Below are positions 53,650 through 61,598 of a stretch of DNA of 64,000 bases, in pieces. Source of the stretch: Myxococcales bacterium (GTDB lineage: Bacteria > Myxococcota > Polyangia > Nannocystales > Nannocystaceae); the NCBI GenBank assembly GCA_016793465.1, contig JAEUJW010000065.1, forward strand, positions 17,636 through 81,635, in the 5' to 3' direction. The position numbers were made by a program, and so were the translations under genes. Numbering within the stretch: the first letter of the stretch is position 1; every line of letters begins with the position of its first letter. Under the pieces are notes generated by a model. The model did not search any database, was not told the origin of the DNA, and saw only the letters and a program-made list of their open reading frames with translations.

Positions 53650-54486
53650 ATGCAACGACCCGAACCACCCGACTCGACACACGGCCCGTCGGGGCCGAAC
53701 TACTCGCTGGCGTACGCGCGGCACGAGCGGCTGCCGCGCCTGCCGCTGGGCTTCGAGGCCGAGCTCGACGCGGCGCTCGACGACACGGTGCCGTCGATCC
53801 AGACCCCGGCGATCGAGCGGCCGCGCGAGCGCATGGTGACGTTCGGGCCGGCGGCGCTCAGCAACGTCGAGCTGGTGGCGCTGCTGCTCGGCGGCGGGCG
53901 GGCGGAGCAGCGGGCGCTGGCGCTGCTGCAGCGGACCGGGGGGATCGGCGGGCTGGTGCGCTGCTTGCCGAACGAGCTGCTGAGCACGCCGGGGGTCGGC
54001 GAGGCGTCGGCGACGGCGGTGTGCGCGGCGGTCGAGCTGGCGCGGCGGATCGGTCAGCTCGAGATCCCGTTCGAGTCGGCGATCCGCGGGCCCGAGGACG
54101 TGCGCCGGTTCGTGCGCTCGCACCTGCGAGGGCGCTCGCAGGAGGTCATGATGGTGCTGGGGCTCGACAGCCGGCAGCGCGTGCGGCTGGTGCGGGAGGT
54201 GAGCATGGGCTCGCTCGACGCGCTCGAGGTCCACCCGCGCGAGGTGTTCCGGCCGCTGGTGCGGGCGGGCTCGCACGCGGTGATCCTCGTGCACAACCAC
54301 CCGAGCGGGGAGCTGCAGCCGAGCGCGCGCGACCTGCGGATGACCGAGCGGCTGCAACACACCGGGGAGCTGCTGGGCATCCCGGTGCTCGATCACCTGC
54401 TGGTGACGGACCTCGGCTGCACGTCGTTCGTGGGCGCGGGCTTGATGGCGTCGCCGGGCGGGGAGGCGAGCGAGGAGGGCGGATGA
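53650..54486 (+). CDS. radC: RadC family JAB/MPN-domain protein
   Basis: The protein has 278 residues. An N-terminal extension of ~50 residues is followed by RPRERMVTFGPAALSNVELV, a helix-hairpin-helix (LLSTPGVGEASATAV), and the JAMM metalloprotease-like core HNHPSGELQPSARDLRMTER. The function of RadC is unresolved; the old DNA-repair role is disputed, and relatives are common near mobile and defence genes. Its last 94 bases overlap the convergent N6-methyltransferase gene. A start at 53833 (MVTFGP) is possible if the transcript is leaderless. Confidence 0.9.
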   Translation: MQRPEPPDSTHGPSGPNYSLAYARHERLPRLPLGFEAELDAALDDTVPSIQTPAIERPRERMVTFGPAALSNVELVALLLGGGRAEQRALALLQRTGGIGGLVRCLPNELLSTPGVGEASATAVCAAVELARRIGQLEIPFESAIRGPEDVRRFVRSHLRGRSQEVMMVLGLDSRQRVRLVREVSMGSLDALEVHPREVFRPLVRAGSHAVILVHNHPSGELQPSARDLRMTERLQHTGELLGIPVLDHLLVTDLGCTSFVGAGLMASPGGEASEEGG

Positions 54487-56645
54487 TCGATCAGGGCGCG
54501 CACGCGGTGCTCGATCTCTCGCCCGAGCTCGCCGGTCCGCAAGAGCTCGCGGATCTGGCGGCGGGCGCTGGTGAAGTGTCTGCCGGCGTCGAGGGCGAGG
54601 CCGGCGACGGCGCGCTCGGCCTGCGCGGCGAGCTCGGCGAGGGTTCGGTGGTCGCGGTCGGCGGGGTCGTAGCGGGGGATCGGGAGGGCCCACACGGCCT
54701 TGTCGATGTGGCGCTCGTCCTTGCCGAAGGCCATGTGCGGGCGCACCAGGCGGGTCGCGCTCGAGGAGTTCAAGATGGCCGCGAGGTAGGCGGCCTCCTC
54801 GCGCGTGGCGAGGGCCGCCCAGTAGAGCGTGTGGTCGACGAGGGCGCGCGGGTCCTCGAGGATCGCCGCGCCGAGGTGCATGCCGGACTTGGTGTAGACC
54901 AGGCGGATCGCGGCGATCGGGAGCTGGGCGGCGAGCTTGCCGAGGTAGTCGACCTGACCGGCGAGCGTGAGCCGCGGGTTGCTGCGGTGGGTGAGCCACA
55001 GGTCGCTGGCGCGGGCCCACCAGCGCGCGACGCCCGGGGAGGTTTGATCGAGCTTGCCGTCGCGGTCGAGCGGGAGGACGGCGTGGCGCGGGGGGAGCGT
55101 GCGGTAGGGGAGGGTAGTCTCGCCGAGGTGGAGGGGGAACACGAACTCGGGCTCGACCTCGTCCTCGAGGCGCTCCAGGTGCTTCCACGGGGGTTTTTCG
55201 TGGGGGGTGTGGAGGGTGCGGACGGTGATGCGATCGCCGGGCTGTTCGGTTCGGGGTTCGACGAGGAGGAGGGCGCGCGGGACGATGACGGCGCCCTGGT
55301 GGAAGTGGCGGCGGTAGGGCGAGGTCGCGATCGGCGGCGGGTCGCGCGGGGGGGCGCGCTCGAGCAGCGCGTCGACGCCGGGCCAGGTGGGGTGTTCGGC
55401 GGGCAGTCGGCCGCGCCAGATCTCGGCGGGGGGCAGTGGTGACGGGTGTTCGGCGCGGCGGGCGAAGATCACGCTGGCGGAGATCGGGAAGAAGTGCGGA
55501 CGCAGGCGGCGCAGGTCCCACGGGGTGGTGAAGGCGAGGTGGGTGTCGTCGAAGCGGCCGCCGCGGAAGCCGGCGAACTGGCGGCGGTCGAGCGCGGCGC
55601 CGGGCATGACGAAGGCGAGGCGGCCGTGGGGGGTCAGGAATTTTTCGGCGGCGCGCACGACGAACAGGGCGGACAGGTCCTGGTGCGTGGCCACGTCGGC
55701 GCCGTGCCACAGGCGGTGGCGCTGCGAGAGCTCGCGGAAGTCGGCCTGCATGGCCGGGGACATGAAGCGGAAGGCGAGCCAGGGCGGGTTGCCGATGAGC
55801 AGGTCGGCGCGCTCGGGGGGCGCGTCGGGGGCTTCGTCGAGGGTTCGCGGGCTCCACTGCAGGGCGTCGGCGAGGCGCACGGGGACGGTCAGGGCGGCGC
55901 GTCCGGGGGCGGTGAGGCGGGGCTTGCCGACGGCGAGCAGGTAGGTGACGCGGGCGAGGGCGACGGCGACAGGGTGGAGGTCGATGCCGCGGACGTGGTC
56001 GGTGAGGGCGACGAGGTCGGCAGTTTGTCCGGAGGACTCGGCGGCGGCGAGTCGGCGGCGGATCGCGTGGAACAGGAAGGTGCCGGAGCCGCACGAGGGG
56101 TCGAGGATGTGTTGACGCAGGGGGGCGTCGACGGCGGCGGTGACGATCGCCTCGGCCAGCCAGTCGGGCGTGTAGAACTCGCCGAGCTGCTTGCGGAGGT
56201 CGGGGTGGATCGCCGACTCGTAGAAGATTTTTAAGATGTCGTGGTCGACGGCGGTGACGTCGACGTCGGCGAGGGCGCGGGCGAGGTCGGCGAGGATGGG
56301 CGCGCCGTCCTCGAGGTCGGCGGGCCAGTCGAACAGGCCGGGCTCGGCGAGGCCGTGGACGCCGGCGGCGGCGAGGTGTTCGCCGCGCAGGAGGCCGCGC
56401 GCGGGCAGGCGCGCGGGCTCGAGGCCGAGCACGGCGTGGGCGACGAGCTGGGCGGTGGCGACGAGCAGGGTGTGGTCGACGAACAGGTCGTCGCTGGCGG
56501 CGAAGCGGGTGCCGAGGGCGGCGGACAGCAGGTGCGCCCAGCGGCGGCGGCAGGCGCGGACGGACGGGGCGCCCTGGTGGGCGGCGAACAGGGCGAGGAG
56601 GCGGGGGCGGTGCTGCTGGAAGATCTGCGCAGGGGCCGGCCGCAT
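54393..56645 (-). CDS. large DNA N6-adenine methyltransferase
   Basis: The protein has 750 residues. An N-terminal helical region (~1-150) leads into FYESAIHPDLRKQLGEFYTP, motif I LDPSCGSGTFLFHA, the acidic GIDLHPVAVALARV, and catalytic NPPW (LLIGNPPWLAFRFM). The long C-terminal region with LTLAGQVDYLGKLAAQLP and AAILNSSSATRLVRPHM is probably target recognition. The layout is that of Eco57I/type IIL-like or PglX-like MTases, but no BREX, DISARM or nuclease gene is next to it. Its 3' end overlaps radC on the other strand by 94 bases. One AT-rich codon cluster lies near 56226. Confidence 0.83.
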   Translation of the reverse strand: MRPAPAQIFQQHRPRLLALFAAHQGAPSVRACRRRWAHLLSAALGTRFAASDDLFVDHTLLVATAQLVAHAVLGLEPARLPARGLLRGEHLAAAGVHGLAEPGLFDWPADLEDGAPILADLARALADVDVTAVDHDILKIFYESAIHPDLRKQLGEFYTPDWLAEAIVTAAVDAPLRQHILDPSCGSGTFLFHAIRRRLAAAESSGQTADLVALTDHVRGIDLHPVAVALARVTYLLAVGKPRLTAPGRAALTVPVRLADALQWSPRTLDEAPDAPPERADLLIGNPPWLAFRFMSPAMQADFRELSQRHRLWHGADVATHQDLSALFVVRAAEKFLTPHGRLAFVMPGAALDRRQFAGFRGGRFDDTHLAFTTPWDLRRLRPHFFPISASVIFARRAEHPSPLPPAEIWRGRLPAEHPTWPGVDALLERAPPRDPPPIATSPYRRHFHQGAVIVPRALLLVEPRTEQPGDRITVRTLHTPHEKPPWKHLERLEDEVEPEFVFPLHLGETTLPYRTLPPRHAVLPLDRDGKLDQTSPGVARWWARASDLWLTHRSNPRLTLAGQVDYLGKLAAQLPIAAIRLVYTKSGMHLGAAILEDPRALVDHTLYWAALATREEAAYLAAILNSSSATRLVRPHMAFGKDERHIDKAVWALPIPRYDPADRDHRTLAELAAQAERAVAGLALDAGRHFTSARRQIRELLRTGELGREIEHRVRALIDHPPSSLASPPGDAIKPAPTNDVQPRSVTSR

Positions 56646-56654
56646 GCTCGTGCG

Positions 56655-57995
56655 TCAGGGGGTCTGGTGGAGCACGACCACCGCGGTCGCGGTGGTCAGG
56701 GCGATGTCGCGGAGCGGGTCATCATTAAAAAAGCCGGTGGTGGCGCGGAGGGCGGGGCCGGCCAGCGGGGCGATGAACGGGGGGGCGAACGTGCCGTCGC
56801 CGAGGTTGACCGCGACGTGGAGCTCGTCGGTGTGGAGGGTGAGCAGGTCGTCGAGGCCGTCGTCGGTGAAGTCGGCGAGCGCGACGTCCTCGAGGGCGCC
56901 GCCGCAGGGCTGGGCGGGCTTCTCGGTGACGGTGAACTTGGAGCCGTGGAACAGGTGGCAGGTGCCGTCGGTGCGGGAGGCGACGGCGAAGTCGGGGTAG
57001 TCGTCGGCGTCGAGGCGGCCGACGGCCACGCCGGCGCCGTTCTTGACGGTGAACTCGGCGGGCATGAGCTCGTTGAAGGTGACGTCGTTGCCGGCGAACA
57101 CGGTGACGGTGTTCTGCGGGGGGCTGACGACGACGAGGTCGACGGCGTCGGTGGCGGTGATCTCGGCGAGGCCGACGGAGTCGGCGAGGAGCATGGTCAT
57201 CGGCGTGGCGGCGACGGGGAGGGCCCAGTTGCCGTTCATGAGGCCGGAGAGCAGGCGGGTCTCGCCGGCGCCGAGGCAGCCGACCACCGCGTCGGTGAAG
57301 CCGTCGGTCATCGGGTTGATCTGCCCGAGCGCGAGCGAGCTCGGCTGGGTGCACTCGGGCGCGAGCGGCGTCGGGGTGGCGGCCATGAACAGGTCGTTGT
57401 CGGGGTCGCGGAGGTAGCTGACGAGCGAGCTGGTCGACAGCTGGGCGAGCGCGACGTCGTCGAAGCCGTCGCCGTCGAAGTCGGCGAGCGCGAGGGCGAC
57501 CGCGTCGCCGGCGCTGTAGGCGTGGGGGGTGTCGGGGGTGGCGCCGTAGATCACGCTGAACTCGGGGTTCTGCGGCGAGCTGCTGGTGACGGCGAGGTCG
57601 TCGAGGTCGTCGCCGTCGAAGTCGCCGGCGGCGAGGGCGTAGGGGCTGTTGAGGGCGATGGTGCCGGCGACCTCGAAGCCGAAGCCGGGGCCGTCGGTGG
57701 TGGCGGTGTCGCTGCCGACGGTGGTGGTGGCGGTGCCGGTCGGGTCGGGTTCGCCGGTGACGGTCGACGCGCGCGTGGTGTCGTCCGGGGTCGGGCCGTG
57801 GCTGGTGGCGGGCTCGGTGGTCGACGTGGTCGACGTGGTCGCGGGGTCGTCGGTCAGGGCGGCGGAGCCGACGGAGGACGAGGACGACGGGGCTGTCGGG
57901 GCGGTGGTCGGGTCGTCGGCGGGCGGGGGGTTGAAGCAGGCGGACAGGGCCAGCGACGCGGCCAGCGTGGCGTTGGTACGGGTCTCGCGGCGCAC
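56655..57995 (-). CDS. FG-GAP/VCBS repeat lipoprotein
   Basis: The protein has 446 residues from a GTG start. The signal MRRETRTNATLAASLALSAC has a lipobox, followed by a Thr/Ser/Pro/Asp-rich linker (~20-105). Repeats with calcium-binding-type loops follow (GDFDGDDLDDLAV, ADFDGDGFDDVAL, GRLDADDYPDFAV, ADFTDDGLDDLLT), the integrin-like FG-GAP propeller pattern. It is a surface-exposed protein; the ligand is unknown. It ends nine bases before the start of the methyltransferase gene on the same strand. Confidence 0.82.
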   Translation of the reverse strand: MRRETRTNATLAASLALSACFNPPPADDPTTAPTAPSSSSSVGSAALTDDPATTSTTSTTEPATSHGPTPDDTTRASTVTGEPDPTGTATTTVGSDTATTDGPGFGFEVAGTIALNSPYALAAGDFDGDDLDDLAVTSSSPQNPEFSVIYGATPDTPHAYSAGDAVALALADFDGDGFDDVALAQLSTSSLVSYLRDPDNDLFMAATPTPLAPECTQPSSLALGQINPMTDGFTDAVVGCLGAGETRLLSGLMNGNWALPVAATPMTMLLADSVGLAEITATDAVDLVVVSPPQNTVTVFAGNDVTFNELMPAEFTVKNGAGVAVGRLDADDYPDFAVASRTDGTCHLFHGSKFTVTEKPAQPCGGALEDVALADFTDDGLDDLLTLHTDELHVAVNLGDGTFAPPFIAPLAGPALRATTGFFNDDPLRDIALTTATAVVVLHQTP

Positions 57996-58089
57996 GCGGC
58001 GAATGTATCACGCGGATCCGCGCGTGGGCCGGCGGGGCGCGCCGGCAGTCGCTGCGGGGCGGACGTCACCCGGCGGTGGGACGCGTCGG

Positions 58090-59004
58090 TCAGGGGTCGC
58101 GGAACAGCAGGGCGACGCCGGCGATCGCGAGCACGGCGCCGGCGAGGTCGGGCCAGCGGATCTTGTCGCGCTCGAGCCAGGCGGACAGGGGGATCACGAG
58201 GACGGGGCTGATCGCCATGATGCTGGCGGCGACCCCGGCCGCGGTGTTCTGCACGGCGAGCAGCGAGAACGACACGCCGAGGAACGGGCCGAGCAGCGAG
58301 CCGGCGGCGGCGAGGCGCACGGCCTGGCGGTCGCGCAGGGCGGCGCGGAACTGCGGCCACCAGCCGACCGCGAAGTACAGCGCGCAGAAGCCGACGATGC
58401 CGGCGAAGATGCGGATCTGGGTGGCGGCGAAGGCGTCGTAGTCGGCCATGCCGTACTTGCTGAGCACCAGGCCGCCGGCCTGGCCGAGCGCGCCGCCGAG
58501 GGCGAGCAGGATGCCTGTCCCGTAGGACATGTCCTTCGGGTCCTGTCCCACGGGGCTGGCGGGGGCCGGCTGGGCGAGCAGCACCCAGGCGATGCCGGCG
58601 AGGGTGAGGGCCATGCCGAGCAGGTCGACGGCGGTCAGGCGCTCGCCGAGCGCGAGCCAGCCGAGCACGGCGGTCATCAGCGGGGCGGTCGCCATGATCA
58701 GCAGGGACAGGCGGGGGCCGATCGTGACGAACGCGCGGAACAGGCACAGGTCGCCGAGCACCATGCCGACGAGGCCGGAGAGCGCGAGCCACAGCGCCTG
58801 CTCGGGGGTGGCGTCGAGCGGGAGCGGGGCGCCGCGGCGGACGGTCGAGAGCGCGGCGGCGAAGGCGAAGGCGAACAGCAGGCGCAGCAGGTTCAGCGAG
58901 AGGGCGCCGATGCGGCGGCCGGCGCGGGTGAACATCAGCGACGAGCTGGCCCAGCACACCGCGGTCGTGAGCGCGGCGAGCTCGCCGACGTGGAGGGGGG
59001 GCAC
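58090..59004 (-). CDS. EamA/DMT-family transporter
   Basis: The protein has 304 residues with ten predicted membrane helices arranged as two EamA repeats (first ending WLALGERLTAVDLLGMALTL, second ending VIPLSAWLERDKIRWPDLAG). The conserved repeat end, a Glu-Arg pair before a final helix pair, is visible twice. These proteins export metabolites or amino acids; the substrate cannot be told. It starts with GTG at 59004. Confidence 0.82.
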   Translation of the reverse strand: MPPLHVGELAALTTAVCWASSSLMFTRAGRRIGALSLNLLRLLFAFAFAAALSTVRRGAPLPLDATPEQALWLALSGLVGMVLGDLCLFRAFVTIGPRLSLLIMATAPLMTAVLGWLALGERLTAVDLLGMALTLAGIAWVLLAQPAPASPVGQDPKDMSYGTGILLALGGALGQAGGLVLSKYGMADYDAFAATQIRIFAGIVGFCALYFAVGWWPQFRAALRDRQAVRLAAAGSLLGPFLGVSFSLLAVQNTAAGVAASIMAISPVLVIPLSAWLERDKIRWPDLAGAVLAIAGVALLFRDP

Positions 59005-59118
59005 GCGGGGGAGTGTATACGCGGGTCGGGTTCGGTTCGCGGCGCGTGTCGGCGTGTCGCGGCGCGTGAGGGCACACGGGAGGCGCGGCGCGTGAGGGCG
59101 CGCGGCGCGTGCTCGCGT

Positions 59119-59559
59119 TCACAGCATGCTGGCGCCGGCGGCGAGCACCCAGTAGCGCGCGAGCTTGCCGGCGGCCATCCACAGGGCGGCCTGCCACCAG
59201 GGGATGCGCATCCAGCCGGCGAGGCCGCACAGGACATCGCCGAAGATCGGTGCCCAGGCGAGCAGGAGGGTGGGTGCGCCCCAGCGGCGCAGGCGGTCGG
59301 CCCAGCGCGAGGCGGTCTGCTCGGGCGGGACGCGGCCGGCGACGAGGCGGCCGAGGGCGTAGGTCGTCATGCCGCCGAGGGTGTTGCCGGCGGTGGCCAC
59401 GGCGAGGACGGCGGCGAGCCGGTCGGGCTCGGCGCGCACGAGGGCGACGAGCAGCAGCTCCGAGCTGACGGGCACGACGGTGGCGGCGACGAAGGCGACG
59501 ATGAACATCGCCCACAGCGAGGCGCCGTCGGCGTGCAGGAGCTCGAGCAGGGCGTCCAC
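59119..59559 (-). CDS. YqaA/DedA-like membrane protein
   Basis: The protein has 146 residues and three to four hydrophobic segments (WAMFIVAFVAATVVPVSSEL, AVLAVATAGNTLGGMTTYAL, GAPTLLLAWAPIFGDVLCGL). The Pro-Val-Pro-type turn before SSE and the Gly-Asp-Pro-like segment are those of YqaA-type relatives of the SNARE-associated/VTT family. These act in membrane lipid homeostasis; the specific role is unknown. It starts with GTG at 59559. Confidence 0.75.
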   Translation of the reverse strand: MDALLELLHADGASLWAMFIVAFVAATVVPVSSELLLVALVRAEPDRLAAVLAVATAGNTLGGMTTYALGRLVAGRVPPEQTASRWADRLRRWGAPTLLLAWAPIFGDVLCGLAGWMRIPWWQAALWMAAGKLARYWVLAAGASML

Positions 59560-59610
59560 GCGGGGAGGCAGTGTAACGCGATCCGCGGGCCGAGGGCGTC
59601 GGCGGACCGA

Positions 59611-59835
59611 GGGAGCGCGGTGAGCGAGGAGCTGCGGGCGCGCGGTGAGCGAGGAGCCGCGGGCGCGCGGTGAGCGAGGAGCGCGGTGAGCGAGGAGCCG
59701 CGGGAGTGCGGTGAGCGAGGAGCGCGGTGAGCGAGGAGCCGAGGGCGTGCGGTGAGCGAGGGCGTGCGAGGAGCGCGGTGAGCGAGGAGCCGAGGGCGTG
59801 CGGTGAGCGAGGAGCGCGGCGAGCGAGGAGCCAGG
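59611..59835. repeat. mixed-period tandem repeat, core TGAGCGAGGAGC
   Basis: The core begins at 59621, 59646, 59671, 59687, 59712, 59728, 59753, 59779 and 59804, with a variant at 59820. Spacings are 25 or 26 and 16 bases in a mixed order. The units differ only by a CCGCGGGCG- or CCGAGGGCG-type insert. It fills the gap between the YqaA-like gene and the ABC ATPase gene. No coding function seems likely, although some frames stay open. Confidence 0.85.
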
Positions 59836-59853
59836 TCCCGGAGGGCGTGGGGG

Positions 59854-60834
59854 TCAGCTCACCTTGTCGCGGCCGAGGTTGCTGTACACGTCCTCGAGGT
59901 CGGAGCGGACCTTCGAGAGCGAGATGACCTCGACGTCGGCGAGCACCAGCTCTTTTAATAAGTGGGCGGCCTTCTCTTCGTTGCCGTGGATGCGCACGCG
60001 GACGAGGCCGCGGTCGGCGGTGGCCGGGTCGCCGATCTCCTCGCCCTTGTGCAGCGGGAGGATCTGCTCGATCAAACCCTCGTGCTTGCGCAGGATCTCG
60101 AGCGCCTTCTGCAGGCCGCGGGTGACCTGCACCTCGTGCACGCGGCGGCCGATCTCGTATTTATTGATAATCTCGTCGACCGGGCCGGCGACCTCGAGCT
60201 TGCCCTTCTGGATGACGGCGACGGCGTCGCAGAAGCCGTCGAGCTCGCGGAGGATGTGGCTGCTGATGACGATCGCCACGCCCTCGGCGGCGACGGTGCG
60301 GAGGATCTCGCGGAGCTGGCGGCGGGCCAGGGGGTCGAGGCCGTCGGCGGGCTCGTCGAGCAGCAGCAGCTCGGGGCGGTGCACGAGGGTGCGGGCGATC
60401 GCCAGGCGCTGGCGCATGCCCTTCGACATCTCGCTGATGCGGGCCTCGGCCTTGCTGCCGAGGTCGAACATCTGCAGCAGATCGGTGACGCGCTCGCGGG
60501 CCGCCTTGTCGGGCTGGCCGTAGCACTCGGCGAAGAACTGCAGGTAGCCGGCGGCGGTCATGCCGGGGTAGAGGGCGGTGCCGTCGCCGAGGAAGCCGAT
60601 GCGCTGGCGGATCTCGTAGCGGGCCGGCCAGGCGTCGCGGCCGTCCCACAGCACGCGGCCCTTGTCGGGGCACTGCAGGGTCGCGAGGATGCGCAGCGTG
60701 GTGCTCTTGCCGGCGCCGTTGGGGCCGATGAGCGCGAGCACCTCGCCGCGCTTGATGGTCAGCGTGAGCCCCTGGACCGCGTCGCGCACGCCGTCGTACG
60801 AGTGGTGGACGTTGTCGCACTGGACCTGCTGCAT
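59854..60834 (-). CDS. ABC transporter ATP-binding protein
   Basis: The protein has 326 residues. It has Walker A GPNGAGKSTTL, the signature MSKGMRQRLAIARTL, Walker B LLLLDEPADGLD and the switch His in ISSHILREL. The C-terminal ~100 residues form the extension typical of CcmA/Nod/drug-exporter ATPases. The signature Ser is followed by Lys-Gly-Met instead of Gly-Gly-Gln, as in many daunorubicin- and gliding-type (GldA-like) ATPases. No permease is adjacent in the window. AT-rich codon clusters encode Leu-Leu-Lys and Ile-Ile-Asn-Lys near its 3' half. Confidence 0.87.
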   Translation of the reverse strand: MQQVQCDNVHHSYDGVRDAVQGLTLTIKRGEVLALIGPNGAGKSTTLRILATLQCPDKGRVLWDGRDAWPARYEIRQRIGFLGDGTALYPGMTAAGYLQFFAECYGQPDKAARERVTDLLQMFDLGSKAEARISEMSKGMRQRLAIARTLVHRPELLLLDEPADGLDPLARRQLREILRTVAAEGVAIVISSHILRELDGFCDAVAVIQKGKLEVAGPVDEIINKYEIGRRVHEVQVTRGLQKALEILRKHEGLIEQILPLHKGEEIGDPATADRGLVRVRIHGNEEKAAHLLKELVLADVEVISLSKVRSDLEDVYSNLGRDKVS

Positions 60835-60896
60835 GGACGGGCATGGTAGCCGGGGACGGGCCGCCGCGGGGGTGTGAATGCGCGCGGGGCGGGGCG

Positions 60897-61560
60897 TCAG
60901 AACCGGCCGACGACGAGCAGGCCGGCGACGGTGGGGGCGACCTGCACGCGGGCGAGGCGGCCGCGTCGTTCGCGGACGCCGTGGCCGAGCAGGACGCCGC
61001 CGGCGACGAGGCCGAGGGTGGCGGTGACGACGCCGGCGGCGAGCATGGCGGTGGCGCGGCGGCCCTGGGCGTCGACGCTGGAGAGGTCGTAGAGCGGCTC
61101 CTGGCCGGCGATCGCGGCGAGCTTGTCGGCCCGGTCGGCGCGCACGGCGAGGCCGCCGAAGACCAGGCCGAGGCCGTCGACGCCGACGCTGGTGAGGGCC
61201 GCGCCGGCGTGGATCTGGCGGCGCGGCGTTGGATCCGGCGCTGCTCGTCGGCGCGGCGGCGGAGCTCGGCGATCCGGGCGGTCACGTCGTCGAGGCGGGC
61301 GCGCAGCGGTCCGGCCTCGGCGGGGTGGATGCGCAGCGTGCGGACGTCGAGCGTGCGGTCGGCGAGCGCGTCGGGCACGTCGGCGAGCTGCTCGCGGGCG
61401 GCGGCGACGAGGGCCTCGGCGCGTGCGGCCGCGGGCGCGCCTCGGCGGCGAGCCAGCGCTCGGCGGCCTCGACTGTGAGCGCGGGGTCGTCGAGCTCGGC
61501 GGCGCCTTCGGCGAGGCGGGTGGCGGCGAGAGGTGGGCATCCGCACCCGCGCCGGGGCAG
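60897..61560 (-). pseudogene. membrane protein gene with two single-base frameshifts
   Basis: Three frames read in succession make one protein. First comes LDDPALTVEAAERWLAAEA (5' part), then ALVAAAREQLADVPDALADR through LDDVTARIAELRRRADEQRR, then QIHAGAALTSVGVDGLGLVF to the stop at 60897, with two glycine-rich membrane segments and a VQVAPTVAGLLVVGRF ending. The switches lie near 61445 and 61225, and each is explained by one missing base in a GC run. The start is unclear because the 5' end meets the double-DsbA gene. The C-terminal layout resembles other myxobacterial two-helix membrane proteins of unknown role. Confidence 0.6.
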
Positions 61561-61598
61561 CGTTTTCCGGGCGCGGCGCGTACACTGCCGCCACCTCG

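Noticed and set aside
50233..56094. Open frame of 1953 codons on the minus strand, and other very long frames opposite genes (45888-49250, 46025-50194)
   Set aside because: They are Arg/Ala/Val-rich antisense shadows, produced because GC-rich third positions remove stop codons. They have no domains and conflict with well-supported genes.
54393..56645. BREX or DISARM defence system
   Set aside because: Only a PglX-like methyltransferase is seen; no BrxC, PglZ, BrxL, DrmA/B or related gene is present.
59611..59835. CRISPR array
   Set aside because: Spacers are not unique sequences; the whole region is one degenerate tandem repeat without cas genes.
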